A DNA stretch of 64,000 bases from Octadecabacter antarcticus 307 (GTDB taxonomy: Bacteria > Pseudomonadota > Alphaproteobacteria > Rhodobacterales > Rhodobacteraceae): assembly GCF_000155675.2 (NCBI RefSeq), contig NC_020911.1:1354501-1418500 (forward strand). Direction: 5' to 3'. Of this stretch, positions 21,300 to 29,686 are shown one piece after another (position 1 is the first letter of the stretch; each line of letters starts with the position of its first letter). The notes under the pieces are model-generated. The model saw nothing but the letters and a program-made list of their open reading frames with translations. It had not been told where the DNA came from and made no database searches. The translations under genes and the position numbers were made by a program.

Positions 21300-22556
21300 A
21301 TGAATTTTCCGATTTCGCACATCCGTTCGTTGTTCCCAGCTTTGGCTCTGACTGATGATGGGCAGGCACGCGCCTATCTCGATAATCCTGCGGGAACACA
21401 GGTGCCTTTGTCTGTAGCGTATGCCGTTCACCACTATATGCTGAACGATGTGTCCAACGGTGGTGGGCATTTTCGCACCAGCGTCAAGACAGATCAGGTT
21501 TGGCAAGAGGCCCATGAAGACGCAGCACTTTTTATAGGTGCTGCGTCTGCGCGTGAAGTGATCATAGGTCAAAGCATGACATCGCTTACTTTTCACTTGT
21601 CGCGGAGCATCTGTCGGGACTTTCAATCAGGCGACGAGATTGTGATCAGCCGTGTCGAGCATGAGGGCAATGTGGGCCCGTGGTTTGAGATTGCGAAAGA
21701 CAAAGGTCTTAAAATTGTCTGGGTCGATTTTAACCATGAAACTTGGCAGGTCGAACCTGACGACTTAGCGGCGGTTCTGACGGATAGAACGCGCTTGGTG
21801 GCGTTGAACTACGCGAGTAACCTAACCGGGTCTGTTAACGACATACCAGCTTTGACCAAGCTGGCCAAAGACGCTGGGGCATTGGTCTTTGTGGATGCAG
21901 TGCAATTTGCGCCTCACCACCTGTTGGACGTCCAGGCGATCGGCTGTGATTTCCTTGTGTGTTCATCATACAAGTTTTTTGGACCACACCTCGGGCTGGT
22001 TTGGGGCCGCGAAGAGTTACTTCAATCTTTGTATCCTTACAAAGGTCGGTGCGTTTCAAATGACACGCCAGACAGGTTCGAAGCAGGCACGCCGCAATAT
22101 GAACTGCTGGCTGGATTAAGTGCGACCGTTGCATATTTTGAGCACATTGGCGGTCTCAGTGGCGAAACTACTAACCGTCGCGAGCTAATTGCATCAGCAT
22201 TTCAAATGTCGCGGGACTATGAAGAGCCTCTGACCAACAAATTGATTGAAGGACTTCAGCAGATCCCCGGCATTGTGATTTATGGGATAACAAATTCAAA
22301 CCGAATGCACGAGAGGGTGCCAACTGTTTCAATTCGGCACAGCAACGTTGCGCCATCGGACATCGCGCGCAAACTGTCGGATGAGAATATTTTTGTATGG
22401 CATGGCCACAACTATGCCTACGAGCCAACTCGTTCGCTGAATTTGCCCGAAGATGAGGGCGTCGTTCGGATTGGACTAGCGCATTACAACACCGCTCAAG
22501 AGGTCCAAAAAGTTCTCCAAGGGATCGAAATGTCTGTCGCTAAGGTTGGAAGATGA
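21300..22556 (+). CDS. Cysteine desulfurase-like class V aminotransferase
   Basis: 418 residues, fold-type I PLP enzyme of the class V group. Start MNFPISHIRSLFPAL, then YLDNPAGTQVP, ISRVEHEGNVGPWFEIA, VFVDAVQFAPHHLLDV and the PLP Lys in CSSYKFFGPHLGLVWG. The C-terminal part (VPTVSIRHSNVAPSDIA, GHNYAYEP, VVRIGLAHYNTAQEV) matches the cysteine desulfurase-like subgroup rather than IscS or SufS, because no active-site Cys loop of the IscS type is seen. Its true substrate is unknown. Single gene. Confidence 0.82.
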   Translation: MNFPISHIRSLFPALALTDDGQARAYLDNPAGTQVPLSVAYAVHHYMLNDVSNGGGHFRTSVKTDQVWQEAHEDAALFIGAASAREVIIGQSMTSLTFHLSRSICRDFQSGDEIVISRVEHEGNVGPWFEIAKDKGLKIVWVDFNHETWQVEPDDLAAVLTDRTRLVALNYASNLTGSVNDIPALTKLAKDAGALVFVDAVQFAPHHLLDVQAIGCDFLVCSSYKFFGPHLGLVWGREELLQSLYPYKGRCVSNDTPDRFEAGTPQYELLAGLSATVAYFEHIGGLSGETTNRRELIASAFQMSRDYEEPLTNKLIEGLQQIPGIVIYGITNSNRMHERVPTVSIRHSNVAPSDIARKLSDENIFVWHGHNYAYEPTRSLNLPEDEGVVRIGLAHYNTAQEVQKVLQGIEMSVAKVGR

Positions 22557-22662
22557 ACTTGCAGACACGTTCTGCCAGCCCCCGCATAATTCGCACGACG
22601 ACACTCGATCGACATGGTCCTGCCAAGCACATGCGCTTCGCGTACGTTAAAACTACGCCAGA

Positions 22663-23613
22663 TTAACGCGCCACGATATGCGCCGTTGTTTTCTGCAGCT
22701 GGTGTTCACGCCAGACGGTGTAAAGCCCTGACGAGAGAATTAGCCCAATCCCGCACCATGCCACTGCGTCTGGCCATGTGCCAAACACCAATACGCCCCA
22801 TGCTATGCTGAGTGGCATCACGAGGTATTCCACCGGCGCAACAATCGCCGCTTCACCCAATCGATAGGCCCGTGAGATGCAATAGCCCCCGATAGACGCG
22901 AAGATGCCAAGGATCAGCATCAAGGGAAGATCGGCGGTATCTGGAACTCGCCATTCGCGAAACAGGAACGCCAAGGATGCGTTGCTTTGCTCTGCAAGTT
23001 TGCCGTCTTCAAAGAGCAGACCAAACACGACGCAAACCACAATAAAGACGATCTGGATGTAAAATGTCATCGATACTGCGTTCTCTGTGTCCCGCAGGAA
23101 CCGCGTCATGATGTGCAGACCTGAATAGCCAAACGCAGCGGCCAGCGGTAGGAGTGAAGCCACTTGAAACGCTTCTGTTCCTGGCCGCAGTACGATCAGA
23201 ACGCCGATCATTCCGAAGGCAATTGCGCTCCATCTGCGCCGTCTGACCACTTCGCCCAGAAAGAGGACGGAAGCAATTATGATCAAAAAAGGCGATATGA
23301 AAAAAATTGCCACAGCATCGGCCAAGGGCAGGACAGCGAGGCCAAGGAAAAAGCAAAGGTTCGCAAACACAACAAAGCTCGCGCGGAGCACATGCATGCC
23401 CAATCGGCGGGTCTTGAGAATGGAAAGTGTACCGTTTAGGGGGACCATGATGCACACGACAACGGCAAGGCCGACAATCGAGCGTATCAGCACCAATTCG
23501 TGCAAGGCATAGCCACTACTGAGGACTTTCATGGCCACGTCGTTCAAAGAGAACATGACCATCGCCACGCTCGCAAATAGCGGACCGGCAGCCGTTGCTG
23601 ACACCCTGAACAT
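22663..23613 (-). CDS. EamA-family (DMT) transporter
   Basis: 316 residues with ten predicted membrane helices in two EamA repeats (SVAMVMFSLNDVAMKVLSSG at the first; AFGYSGLHIMTRFL in the second; PVEYLVMPLSIAWGVLVFG near the end). Members export metabolites or amino acids. The proline-rich loop before the final pair is typical. It is convergent with the class V aminotransferase gene, 106 bp apart. Substrate unknown. Confidence 0.85.
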   Translation of the reverse strand: MFRVSATAAGPLFASVAMVMFSLNDVAMKVLSSGYALHELVLIRSIVGLAVVVCIMVPLNGTLSILKTRRLGMHVLRASFVVFANLCFFLGLAVLPLADAVAIFFISPFLIIIASVLFLGEVVRRRRWSAIAFGMIGVLIVLRPGTEAFQVASLLPLAAAFGYSGLHIMTRFLRDTENAVSMTFYIQIVFIVVCVVFGLLFEDGKLAEQSNASLAFLFREWRVPDTADLPLMLILGIFASIGGYCISRAYRLGEAAIVAPVEYLVMPLSIAWGVLVFGTWPDAVAWCGIGLILSSGLYTVWREHQLQKTTAHIVAR

Positions 23614-24246
23614 CTATGTGGCTCCTTACGTGTAATGACTTGGGATAAGCTGGTGGCAAGGTCCAGCAGTTTGAACGCATTCGAAATTGAAACGGCTTGA
23701 TTTCCGCTCCTCTAGTCTGAACATCTTTGGTCCGTGAACGATGTAAGTTGGAAGCTAGTTTCTGATAAAACTTCTCCAGCCAACACAGAATTTGGGCACA
23801 TACATCGAAGTGCCCGTCAAATTGGTCAACATCGGCTCCGATCTGCGCAGCATTCCGGGAAAGCGTCGTCTCGTGCCAAGCACGGAAAAACACAGAAAGT
23901 CTGCCGAGGCAGCTCGTCAACGACCCCGATATCACCGCGGCGCATGGTTTTGAGCGCCATCACTGGCCTCTGCTGTATCTACGAACATTAGGTTCGGTCA
24001 GCTGCCGATCAGTGCTTTCCCCATAGCTCCAACCAAGCCCCCGCAGCTTCCTCCTTCCAAGGTTTGTCAACGCGGGCCGACACCGATTCAGCAACAAACG
24101 TCGCGCAGCGGCCCGCATCGAAAAACCTTCAGGGAAGCGGCCCTTCGCTACGGGAAGCGTGGGTGTCTGCACTGCGGACGAAGCGACCAAGCCACCCATT
24201 TGGCCCAATGTCCGCTTTGCTTACTGCTAAGATGTAACTGGGCTCG
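23614..24246. other. Long gap with no recognised gene
   Basis: Short frames on both strands (for example about 23734-23991 plus, 23516-23935 minus) show no family features and are low-confidence. Near 24125-24230 there is a GGGAAGCGTGGGTGTCTGCA / CCCAATGTCCGCTTTGCTT type sequence, related to the degenerate intergenic repeats at 2755 and 36780. This looks like gene debris. Confidence 0.4.
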
Positions 24247-25710
24247 TCATTCCACAGAAGCGTGGACCCAATGTACGATTTGATCGAGCGATTGCTGATT
24301 GAAAGCATCTCTGCCCATACCCAAAAACACATACTGAAGGTACCAAGGCCAATCGGATGGGAGTTGGTAGTTGAAAATATCAGCGCGAAGCAAGCCGTGC
24401 GTGGCGTTTGGTACCATCACAACCTGTCTATTTTCAGTGAGTGGCATCAGCTGTTCTTGGAAGGTTACTGAGTCCGAACCTGCGTCAACATTCAGATCAT
24501 CCTGACCCCAGATGGCAAGTATGGGACCCTTCATGCCTGAAATGAAATCAGTGGAGTCTTCCCAATATGCTCCTGCAACAAATCTAAATCGTGCAGGATC
24601 CATGTCTGTCGTTGGCGGTGGTGCAACGGATGCATCAAACAAGGCATCGTTTCGGAGAACCCGATCTGCCAAACGCTGCTCGATTTCCTCTTCAGCGACA
24701 CCCTCTGATCCCATTCTGACGCGCCTGTAGTAAGTGCCCTGATCACGCCAAGACACGGCCCCACCGACGAGGACTGTAAATGCTGGCGTCATTTGTTTTG
24801 CTACACGCGGTAGCACCCAGCCTGCCTGTGAGAACCCCAAGAAACCAATTTGGTCGACACCTATATTATCCAGCGCGGAAATGGCCTGAAATGCCGCCAA
24901 TGCCTCACCTGCGCGATCCTCCATCGTTTGATCTAGCCAGTTGCCCGTACTCTGCCCGACACCAGCCTTGTCCCAAGTAAAGACGCCAATACCAGCATCG
25001 ACCAGCGTGTTGATGAGGGGTAGAGCTCCACCATCAGAAAAACGATCCTGTGCCCCATCCCCGTGGACGATAAGGGCGATGGGTGGGCTCTTGGCATTTT
25101 TGGGCATTACCAATGATCCTGACAACACCGCGTCGTCAAGTTCAAACGAGACTTCGCTGACGTTATGTCCAATGAGATCAAAATCAGAGAGGCCGCGCAC
25201 TACCCAGATGGCGGCTCCGATACCTATGATGAGCATGCGCCCCACAGATTTGTCAGAACACACACAGAGAACATCAAAGGGTTGGTTAAATGCTGCTGTC
25301 CACTCTCGCATGGTTTGCCCAAGTAGGTTGAGTGACGGCAGAAGGACCAAAGTGGTGTTGGCTTGGAGTTGTTCCTTGATCCAAAGCGTCGTGAACGTCT
25401 TTCCAGTTCCGCAGGCCATAATAAGTTGACCACGGTCGTGGGTCTTCAGCCCCTTAGCAGTTGCATCAATAGCTTCTCTTTGATGGTCCCGTGGCTTGGG
25501 CTTCTTCTTTGGTTTAACTTTGTTCAATTCTGAGATGTGCTCAGGGTAGTTGACTGCCGCTTCCTCAAAGTTTTGAAGCATGAATCGGACAACATCTTTT
25601 TCTTGATGATCACAAGTTCGGATGGCGTTCGCACTCATCAGGTCTGTGGATGTCAGCAAAAGCCGTTTGTGAATGAGGGCACGGTTGGACTCGCTTAGAA
25701 AGGTGTCCAT
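24247..25710 (-). CDS. Chimeric ORF: DEAD/DEAH helicase N-terminus fused to alpha/beta hydrolase
   Basis: 487 residues in one frame. Residues 1-155 are the start of a large superfamily II helicase, as in restriction-type or COG4889-like enzymes: RDHQREAIDATAKGL, Walker A in MACGTGKTFTTLW, and LLPSLNLLGQTMREW up to CVCSDKSVG. From about residue 158 (IGAAIWVVRGLSDFDL) it becomes an alpha/beta hydrolase nearly colinear with the protein at 34974-35999, with VHGDGAQDRFSDGG, GFLGFSQAGWVLPR (nucleophile Ser), WGQDDLNVD (Asp) and NATHGLLR (His). The fusion falls inside the hydrolase's N-terminal membrane anchor, at about 25235-25245. Whether it is expressed as a fusion is unknown. Confidence 0.75.
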   Translation of the reverse strand: MDTFLSESNRALIHKRLLLTSTDLMSANAIRTCDHQEKDVVRFMLQNFEEAAVNYPEHISELNKVKPKKKPKPRDHQREAIDATAKGLKTHDRGQLIMACGTGKTFTTLWIKEQLQANTTLVLLPSLNLLGQTMREWTAAFNQPFDVLCVCSDKSVGRMLIIGIGAAIWVVRGLSDFDLIGHNVSEVSFELDDAVLSGSLVMPKNAKSPPIALIVHGDGAQDRFSDGGALPLINTLVDAGIGVFTWDKAGVGQSTGNWLDQTMEDRAGEALAAFQAISALDNIGVDQIGFLGFSQAGWVLPRVAKQMTPAFTVLVGGAVSWRDQGTYYRRVRMGSEGVAEEEIEQRLADRVLRNDALFDASVAPPPTTDMDPARFRFVAGAYWEDSTDFISGMKGPILAIWGQDDLNVDAGSDSVTFQEQLMPLTENRQVVMVPNATHGLLRADIFNYQLPSDWPWYLQYVFLGMGRDAFNQQSLDQIVHWVHASVE

Positions 25711-26455
25711 GTCATTCTTGATGACGCCAGCGGGCCTGCGTATTGGAACTGAATGCCTGAGTATGTTTGAGCAAGTGCCAACTGTTGGATCAAAATACGT
25801 CCATTTTCACTGAGATCGTTCACCCAACTTGGAAGCCCTTGATCAAACCTATGTCTTTTGACCGCGCTTGCTTTTAAAGCAGATTTGAATTGCCTGGAAT
25901 CCTCTCGGAGCCGTCTGCGAAGGTCTTTTAGGTTTCCTTCGAATGTATCTAGCCTCGTTTTTACGTTTGGAGTTGACGCTGTATGGATCGTCAATAAATA
26001 GGCGATCAGCTTAACTAACTCGTCGTCATCGATGGGGTTTCCAAAATCGAGCAAAGAGAATGGACTTCGCAACGACTCTGAAAGTACAATGGCTGAATTA
26101 TTTAAAAAGTTGTACATTAGAGCTCGTTTAGGTTCCTCGTAAGCCTTCTGAGCCAGATACAGCCTAAAATCCAGTAGCGCAGGCGAGAACAACTCTTCCT
26201 TTACCCGGCTTGAAATCCGTGTGTAATCGCGTGAATTAACCAAGCCCTCTAACGCTGATAACTTATGAGGGAGCTCGCAATGCTGCATAACCAAAAATAA
26301 CAAGCTTTGCACCGATTCATCGTAGTTAAAGACCTTGGCCAGAATATTTAATGCAGCCCGAAAGGTTGTCGCTTCTGTACCTCGCCGTGCAAAAATACTC
26401 GTAACAAAGTCGCGATACTCTAACTGATCCAAGAAATATCCCTTGGCACCGTAGA
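25695..26455 (-). pseudogene. Hypothetical protein, N-terminus removed by IS3 junction
   Basis: About 250 residues remain from GAKGYFLDQLEYRDF to MTWTPF and stop. The protein is mostly helical and charged (NLKDLRRRLREDSRQFKSAL), with no domain I recognise. The open frame continues into IS3 sequence at 26456, so the original start is lost. Its stop overlaps the start of the helicase fragment by 16 bp in another frame, so the two were probably an operon, perhaps of a restriction or defence type; that is inference from the helicase alone. Confidence 0.5.
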
Positions 26456-27172
26456 TCAGGCTGCAACCACTCAGCCAGGTCACCGGATACGTAACTGGAT
26501 CCGTTGTCGCTCAGCAGCCGTGGTTTGTGAACGACGTGAACCTGATCACAGCCGGACGCCTTAAGGGCCAAGTCGAGCGTGTCAGTCACGTCCTCAGCCC
26601 GCATATTGGTGCAGAGTTTCCACCCTCTCGGGACATTGCTGCGCAATACCCTGCCGGGCAGCGGAGATGATGTAACGGCTGTAATCGTCTAGGATCGTAC
26701 TGAGATAGAACCAGCCCCATCCCAGAACCTTGAGATAGGTGAAGTCAGTTTGCCAAAGCTGGTTGATCGCTGTGGTTTTGTCTTTGAACGCACTGGCGGC
26801 TTTCATGACGATGAAGGCTGGGCTGGTGATCAGGTCATGCGCCTTCAGCATACGGTATACGGAAGCCTCTGATACGAAGTAGCTTTCCTTATCTGTGAAG
26901 GTCACTGCCAGTTCACGCGGTGACAGTTCTGTCTCTTCCAGCGCAAGGTCCACAACCCGACGTCGCACCTCGTCAGGAATACGGTTCCAGACGTGCTTTG
27001 GCTTGGGAGATTGGTCTTGCAAGCCAGCCTCACCACGCTGCCAATACCGATCATACCAACGGTAGAATGTGGTGCGTGGAATGCCGAGCTTGGCCAAAGT
27101 CAGGCGGGCCGGCAGATGCGACCCCTCGACCAGCTTGATGATCTCCAGCTTCTCTGATGCGGGATACCTCAT
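26456..27172 (-). pseudogene. IS3 orfB transposase, truncated and interrupted
   Basis: Integrase-type OrfB starting MRYPASEKLEIIKLVEGSHL, helix-turn-helix LGIPRTTFYRWYDRYW, then WQTDFTYLKVLGWGWFYLST with the first catalytic Asp and DDYSRYIIS. A 40-bp palindromic mini-element at 26623-26662 shifts the frame at IIS/WKLCTNM. The reading then resumes to SDNGSSYVSGDLAEWLQ, where the IS is cut. The Glu-bearing C-terminus is gone. Not functional. Confidence 0.85.
26623..26662. repeat. Palindromic mini-element D in IS3 orfB
   Basis: 40 bp: head CCCTCTCGGGAC, hairpin ATTGCTGCGCAAT, tail CTGCCGGGCAGC. The same insert is at 44693-44732 in copy 2; the hairpin type recurs at 39372-39412 in another IS. 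Confidence 0.9.
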
Positions 27173-27592
27173 TCGTGGTCGCCCCCACCGTCGAACATGC
27201 TTTTTTTGAGCAAGCGGAGTTCAAGTGTTTGCTCCGCAACGACTTCCTTCAGATCACGTGCTTCACGGCGCAGATCCTTCACCTCGTCGGTTGTGGCGGC
27301 GCGGGCGGTATCGCCCGTAAGGCGCTTCTTACCGGCCTCCATAAAGTCCTTGGACCATTTGTAGTAGATGCCTTGGGAGATGCCTTGGGAGATGCCTTCA
27401 CCCCTCTCGTGCATGTAAACATGCACTGCCGGGCAGTGGACCACACAGCTCGGCAATGCTGTCTTCCCCACGCAGACCGTCTAAGACGATCCTAATCTTC
27501 TCTTCAGATGAATAATGCTTGCGGGTCGCCCGTTTGATATCTTTGACGATCTTCTCGCCCGGGCTTTTGCGTGTTCCAGTTGTCTGTCTCAT
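27169..27592 (-). pseudogene. IS3 orfA, interrupted by a mini-element
   Basis: Starts MRQTTGTRKSPGEKIV with helix-turn-helix SSEEKIRIVLDGLRGEDSI and AELC, then the frame is broken by the mini-element at about 27401-27437. It resumes GISQGISQGIYYKWSKDFME and ends KKSMFDGGGDHE, overlapping orfB. OrfA normally supplies DNA binding to the transposase. Confidence 0.82.
27401..27437. repeat. Palindromic mini-element E in IS3 orfA
   Basis: Head CCCCTCTC, perfect stem GTGCATGT/ACATGCAC around AA, tail CTGCCGGGCAG. Copy 2 of the IS carries the same insert at about 43930-43967. Confidence 0.9.
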
Positions 27593-27803
27593 GTCCCACT
27601 CCTCAGTGGTTACGATGAGCCAACAACACTCTCTTATCAAATATGCCTATTTGGACCCAGAAGCGCTGACGTCTGACATGGCAGTTATCCAAAGGAAGAT
27701 TTGGAGCACTAAGGGCTGAGACGCGAGTTCATAATTCGAGGTTCATATGCAGTATATTCGGGTGGATTACAAAAGACACTGTGGGTTGGGTAAATCACAT
27801 CTG

Positions 27804-28418
27804 TTAATTTGGCGGACAAGTAATCGCATTCTTGATGAAGTCCCATAGCTCTGTGTGATCAACCGTCGTTTGACCAGTTTGCAAGGTTGCCCTTAACGCT
27901 TTGCCTTCCATCGCGTCCAAGATCAGACTCGCTGCTTCTCGGGTGTTAGGCAACAAACGAAAACAACCGTCTTTTACGCCACGCGCCAAAAGGACGGCCA
28001 ATGCATCAAGCAAAGCATTTTGGTTCTCCAAGAACATTTTAGCGATATCAGGTTTTCGCACAGCCTCGCTAGCGATCTCAAGGCTAAGAATCACATTCTC
28101 CGGTGCGGAAAGATGGATGAGATAGTTGCGCACAAAACCTTCGAGAACTTTCAATGGTGCCTCATCGCTGCTCAACTCGGTCAGGAACGGCTGGAACTCT
28201 TCACGTTCTAAGGCAGCGATTTCTGCCAACACTGCGTGCTTGCCACTGAAGTGATTGTAAAGATTTCCTAAACTCACGCCTGCGCGTTTCGCAATGTCGC
28301 GGACACCGGTCTGGTGATACCCTTTTTCAAGGAAACTCATTAGCGCCGCCTCAAGAATATGAGCGCGGCGAGACTTTAGTTCTTTGTCGCGTTTTGTTTC
28401 GATTGGGGGCTCTTGCAT
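27804..28418 (-). CDS. TetR-family regulator, probable repressor of the RND operon
   Basis: 204 residues. The TetR helix-turn-helix is at residues 17-63: RRAHILEAALMSFLEKGYHQ, TGVRDIAKRAGVSLGNLYNH and FSGKHAVLAEI. The C-terminal ligand domain is unremarkable. It is divergent from the membrane-fusion gene with a perfect palindrome between them, the standard set-up for a repressor that lets the pump genes on when a substrate binds. Confidence 0.88.
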   Translation of the reverse strand: MQEPPIETKRDKELKSRRAHILEAALMSFLEKGYHQTGVRDIAKRAGVSLGNLYNHFSGKHAVLAEIAALEREEFQPFLTELSSDEAPLKVLEGFVRNYLIHLSAPENVILSLEIASEAVRKPDIAKMFLENQNALLDALAVLLARGVKDGCFRLLPNTREAASLILDAMEGKALRATLQTGQTTVDHTELWDFIKNAITCPPN

Positions 28419-28445
28419 ATCTATATTTCTTGGGCTAGGGGCTTA

Positions 28446-28465
28446 GCGAACGATCGTTCGTTCGC
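28446..28465. promoter_or_regulatory. Palindromic TetR operator
   Basis: GCGAACGATCGTTCGTTCGC between the divergent TetR and pump genes contains the perfect palindrome CGAACGATCGTTCG, close in form to known TetR/AcrR operators. Confidence 0.75.
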
Positions 28466-28531
28466 GGGATGTCTATACTTCTGGGCATGAAGTAGGGCGG
28501 TTCACGCAACATGTGAAGTAGGAAAACAGTG

Positions 28532-29683
28532 ATGGCAGACCAAATCGAACTAGCCGGGAAAGCGCGAATGCGGCGCGGGATTTGGATATTGCTTTCAGCG
28601 GCCTTGCTAGTAACTGTCGGGACCATTCTGGTTTTAACAGAAGATACGGCGGACGTCACGCAAGCCAACGTTCCAGCTGCGCTGCAAATTGTTTCTGTCA
28701 GGGATTTGGCTGTCAGCGATGTTACCGCTTCGGTTGAAACTTTTGCCGAAGTACATCCACGCTGGTCAGCTGACATCCGGGCCGCCGTTGGTGGCCGGAT
28801 TGTAGAGGTACGCGAGGCTGCTCTTGCAGGTGTGCAGGTTCCCGCTGGCGCTGTCCTATTCCAGATAGAAAGCACCCAGTATGACACGGCAGTGGCCGCA
28901 GCAGAGCTGTCGCTGGCAGAGGCGGAGTTTGCCTTGCTGCAAGCCGAAAACAAGACAACCGTCTCGCAGCGTCAGTTTGAACGCGACACCACCAGCGCAC
29001 CAAATGACCTAGCCTTACATTTACCAGAGCTCAGGATCGCAGAACGCGGGGTAGCTTCTGCTGAAGCACAGCTTCGCGCGGCACAGCAGCAGCTTGCTGA
29101 TACCACTGTCACCGCGCCATTTTCAGGTTTCATCACGGAGCGGCTGATCAGTCTGGGCCAAACAGTGACTGCAGGAGAGCCGTTGTTGAAGTTAGTGGAT
29201 GATAAGCAGTTTGAAATGACGGCCGAATTGTCACGTGAAAGCTGGGCCTTGTTGGATCACCCAATTACCGAACAAGTTGTGCAACTTGTAGATACGATCG
29301 GGACGCCGATGGGGACAGCTATCGTTCGGCAAGGTGGTGGTTTCCTTGATCAAAACACCCGCCAATACCGCGTATTTCTTGAAGTGAGCGAAACTAACGA
29401 CCAACCTATTTTGTCAGGTGACTTCCTGCGGGTGCTTCTGACGGGGCGCGTTCTCGAAGACACCTTGAGTATTCCAGGCACCGCGCTGACCAGAACTGGG
29501 CACGTGTGGTTTGTTGATCAAAATGACCAGCTAATGCGCTTTACACCTGATATATTGTTCCGGCTCGATGATCAGATTGTGATCACGGCACCTGAAAGTG
29601 ACCATAAGCAGCGCGTTGCAATCACGCCGCTGGCTTCGTTCCTCCCCGGCCAGCGTGTCGCACCACATAGCCTGGAGGATTAA
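28532..29683 (+). CDS. RND efflux membrane-fusion (periplasmic adaptor) protein
   Basis: About 383 residues. An N-terminal membrane anchor (RRGIWILLSAALLVTVGTIL) is followed by the lipoyl halves (GRIVEVREAALAGVQVPAGA and VTAPFSGFITERLISLGQTV), a coiled-coil hairpin between them (AELSLAEAEFALLQAEN … GVASAEAQLRAAQQQLAD) and a C-terminal beta-barrel. It links the inner-membrane pump to the outer membrane. It is 3 bp from the RND permease and divergent from TetR. ATG at 28532 directly follows a possible GTG start. No outer-membrane channel gene is in the window. Confidence 0.88.
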   Translation: MADQIELAGKARMRRGIWILLSAALLVTVGTILVLTEDTADVTQANVPAALQIVSVRDLAVSDVTASVETFAEVHPRWSADIRAAVGGRIVEVREAALAGVQVPAGAVLFQIESTQYDTAVAAAELSLAEAEFALLQAENKTTVSQRQFERDTTSAPNDLALHLPELRIAERGVASAEAQLRAAQQQLADTTVTAPFSGFITERLISLGQTVTAGEPLLKLVDDKQFEMTAELSRESWALLDHPITEQVVQLVDTIGTPMGTAIVRQGGGFLDQNTRQYRVFLEVSETNDQPILSGDFLRVLLTGRVLEDTLSIPGTALTRTGHVWFVDQNDQLMRFTPDILFRLDDQIVITAPESDHKQRVAITPLASFLPGQRVAPHSLED

Positions 29684-29686
29684 GCT

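Larger units (their letters stand above)
26456..27678 (-). mobile_element. IS3-family element, copy 1, 3' truncated
   Basis: On the minus strand it begins at 27678 with TGTCAGACGTCAGCGCTTCT, contains orfA (from 27592) and orfB (from 27172), and stops at 26456 in the middle of orfB, so about 370 bp are missing compared with 43689-45277. Both genes carry the same mini-elements as copy 2. This copy also has a 12-bp tandem duplication in orfA (27373-27396, GGGAGATGCCTT twice). Confidence 0.88.

Noticed and set aside
23516..23991. Overlapping frames of about 85-140 codons on both strands
   Set aside because: No start context, domain or biased composition; probably debris or chance frames.
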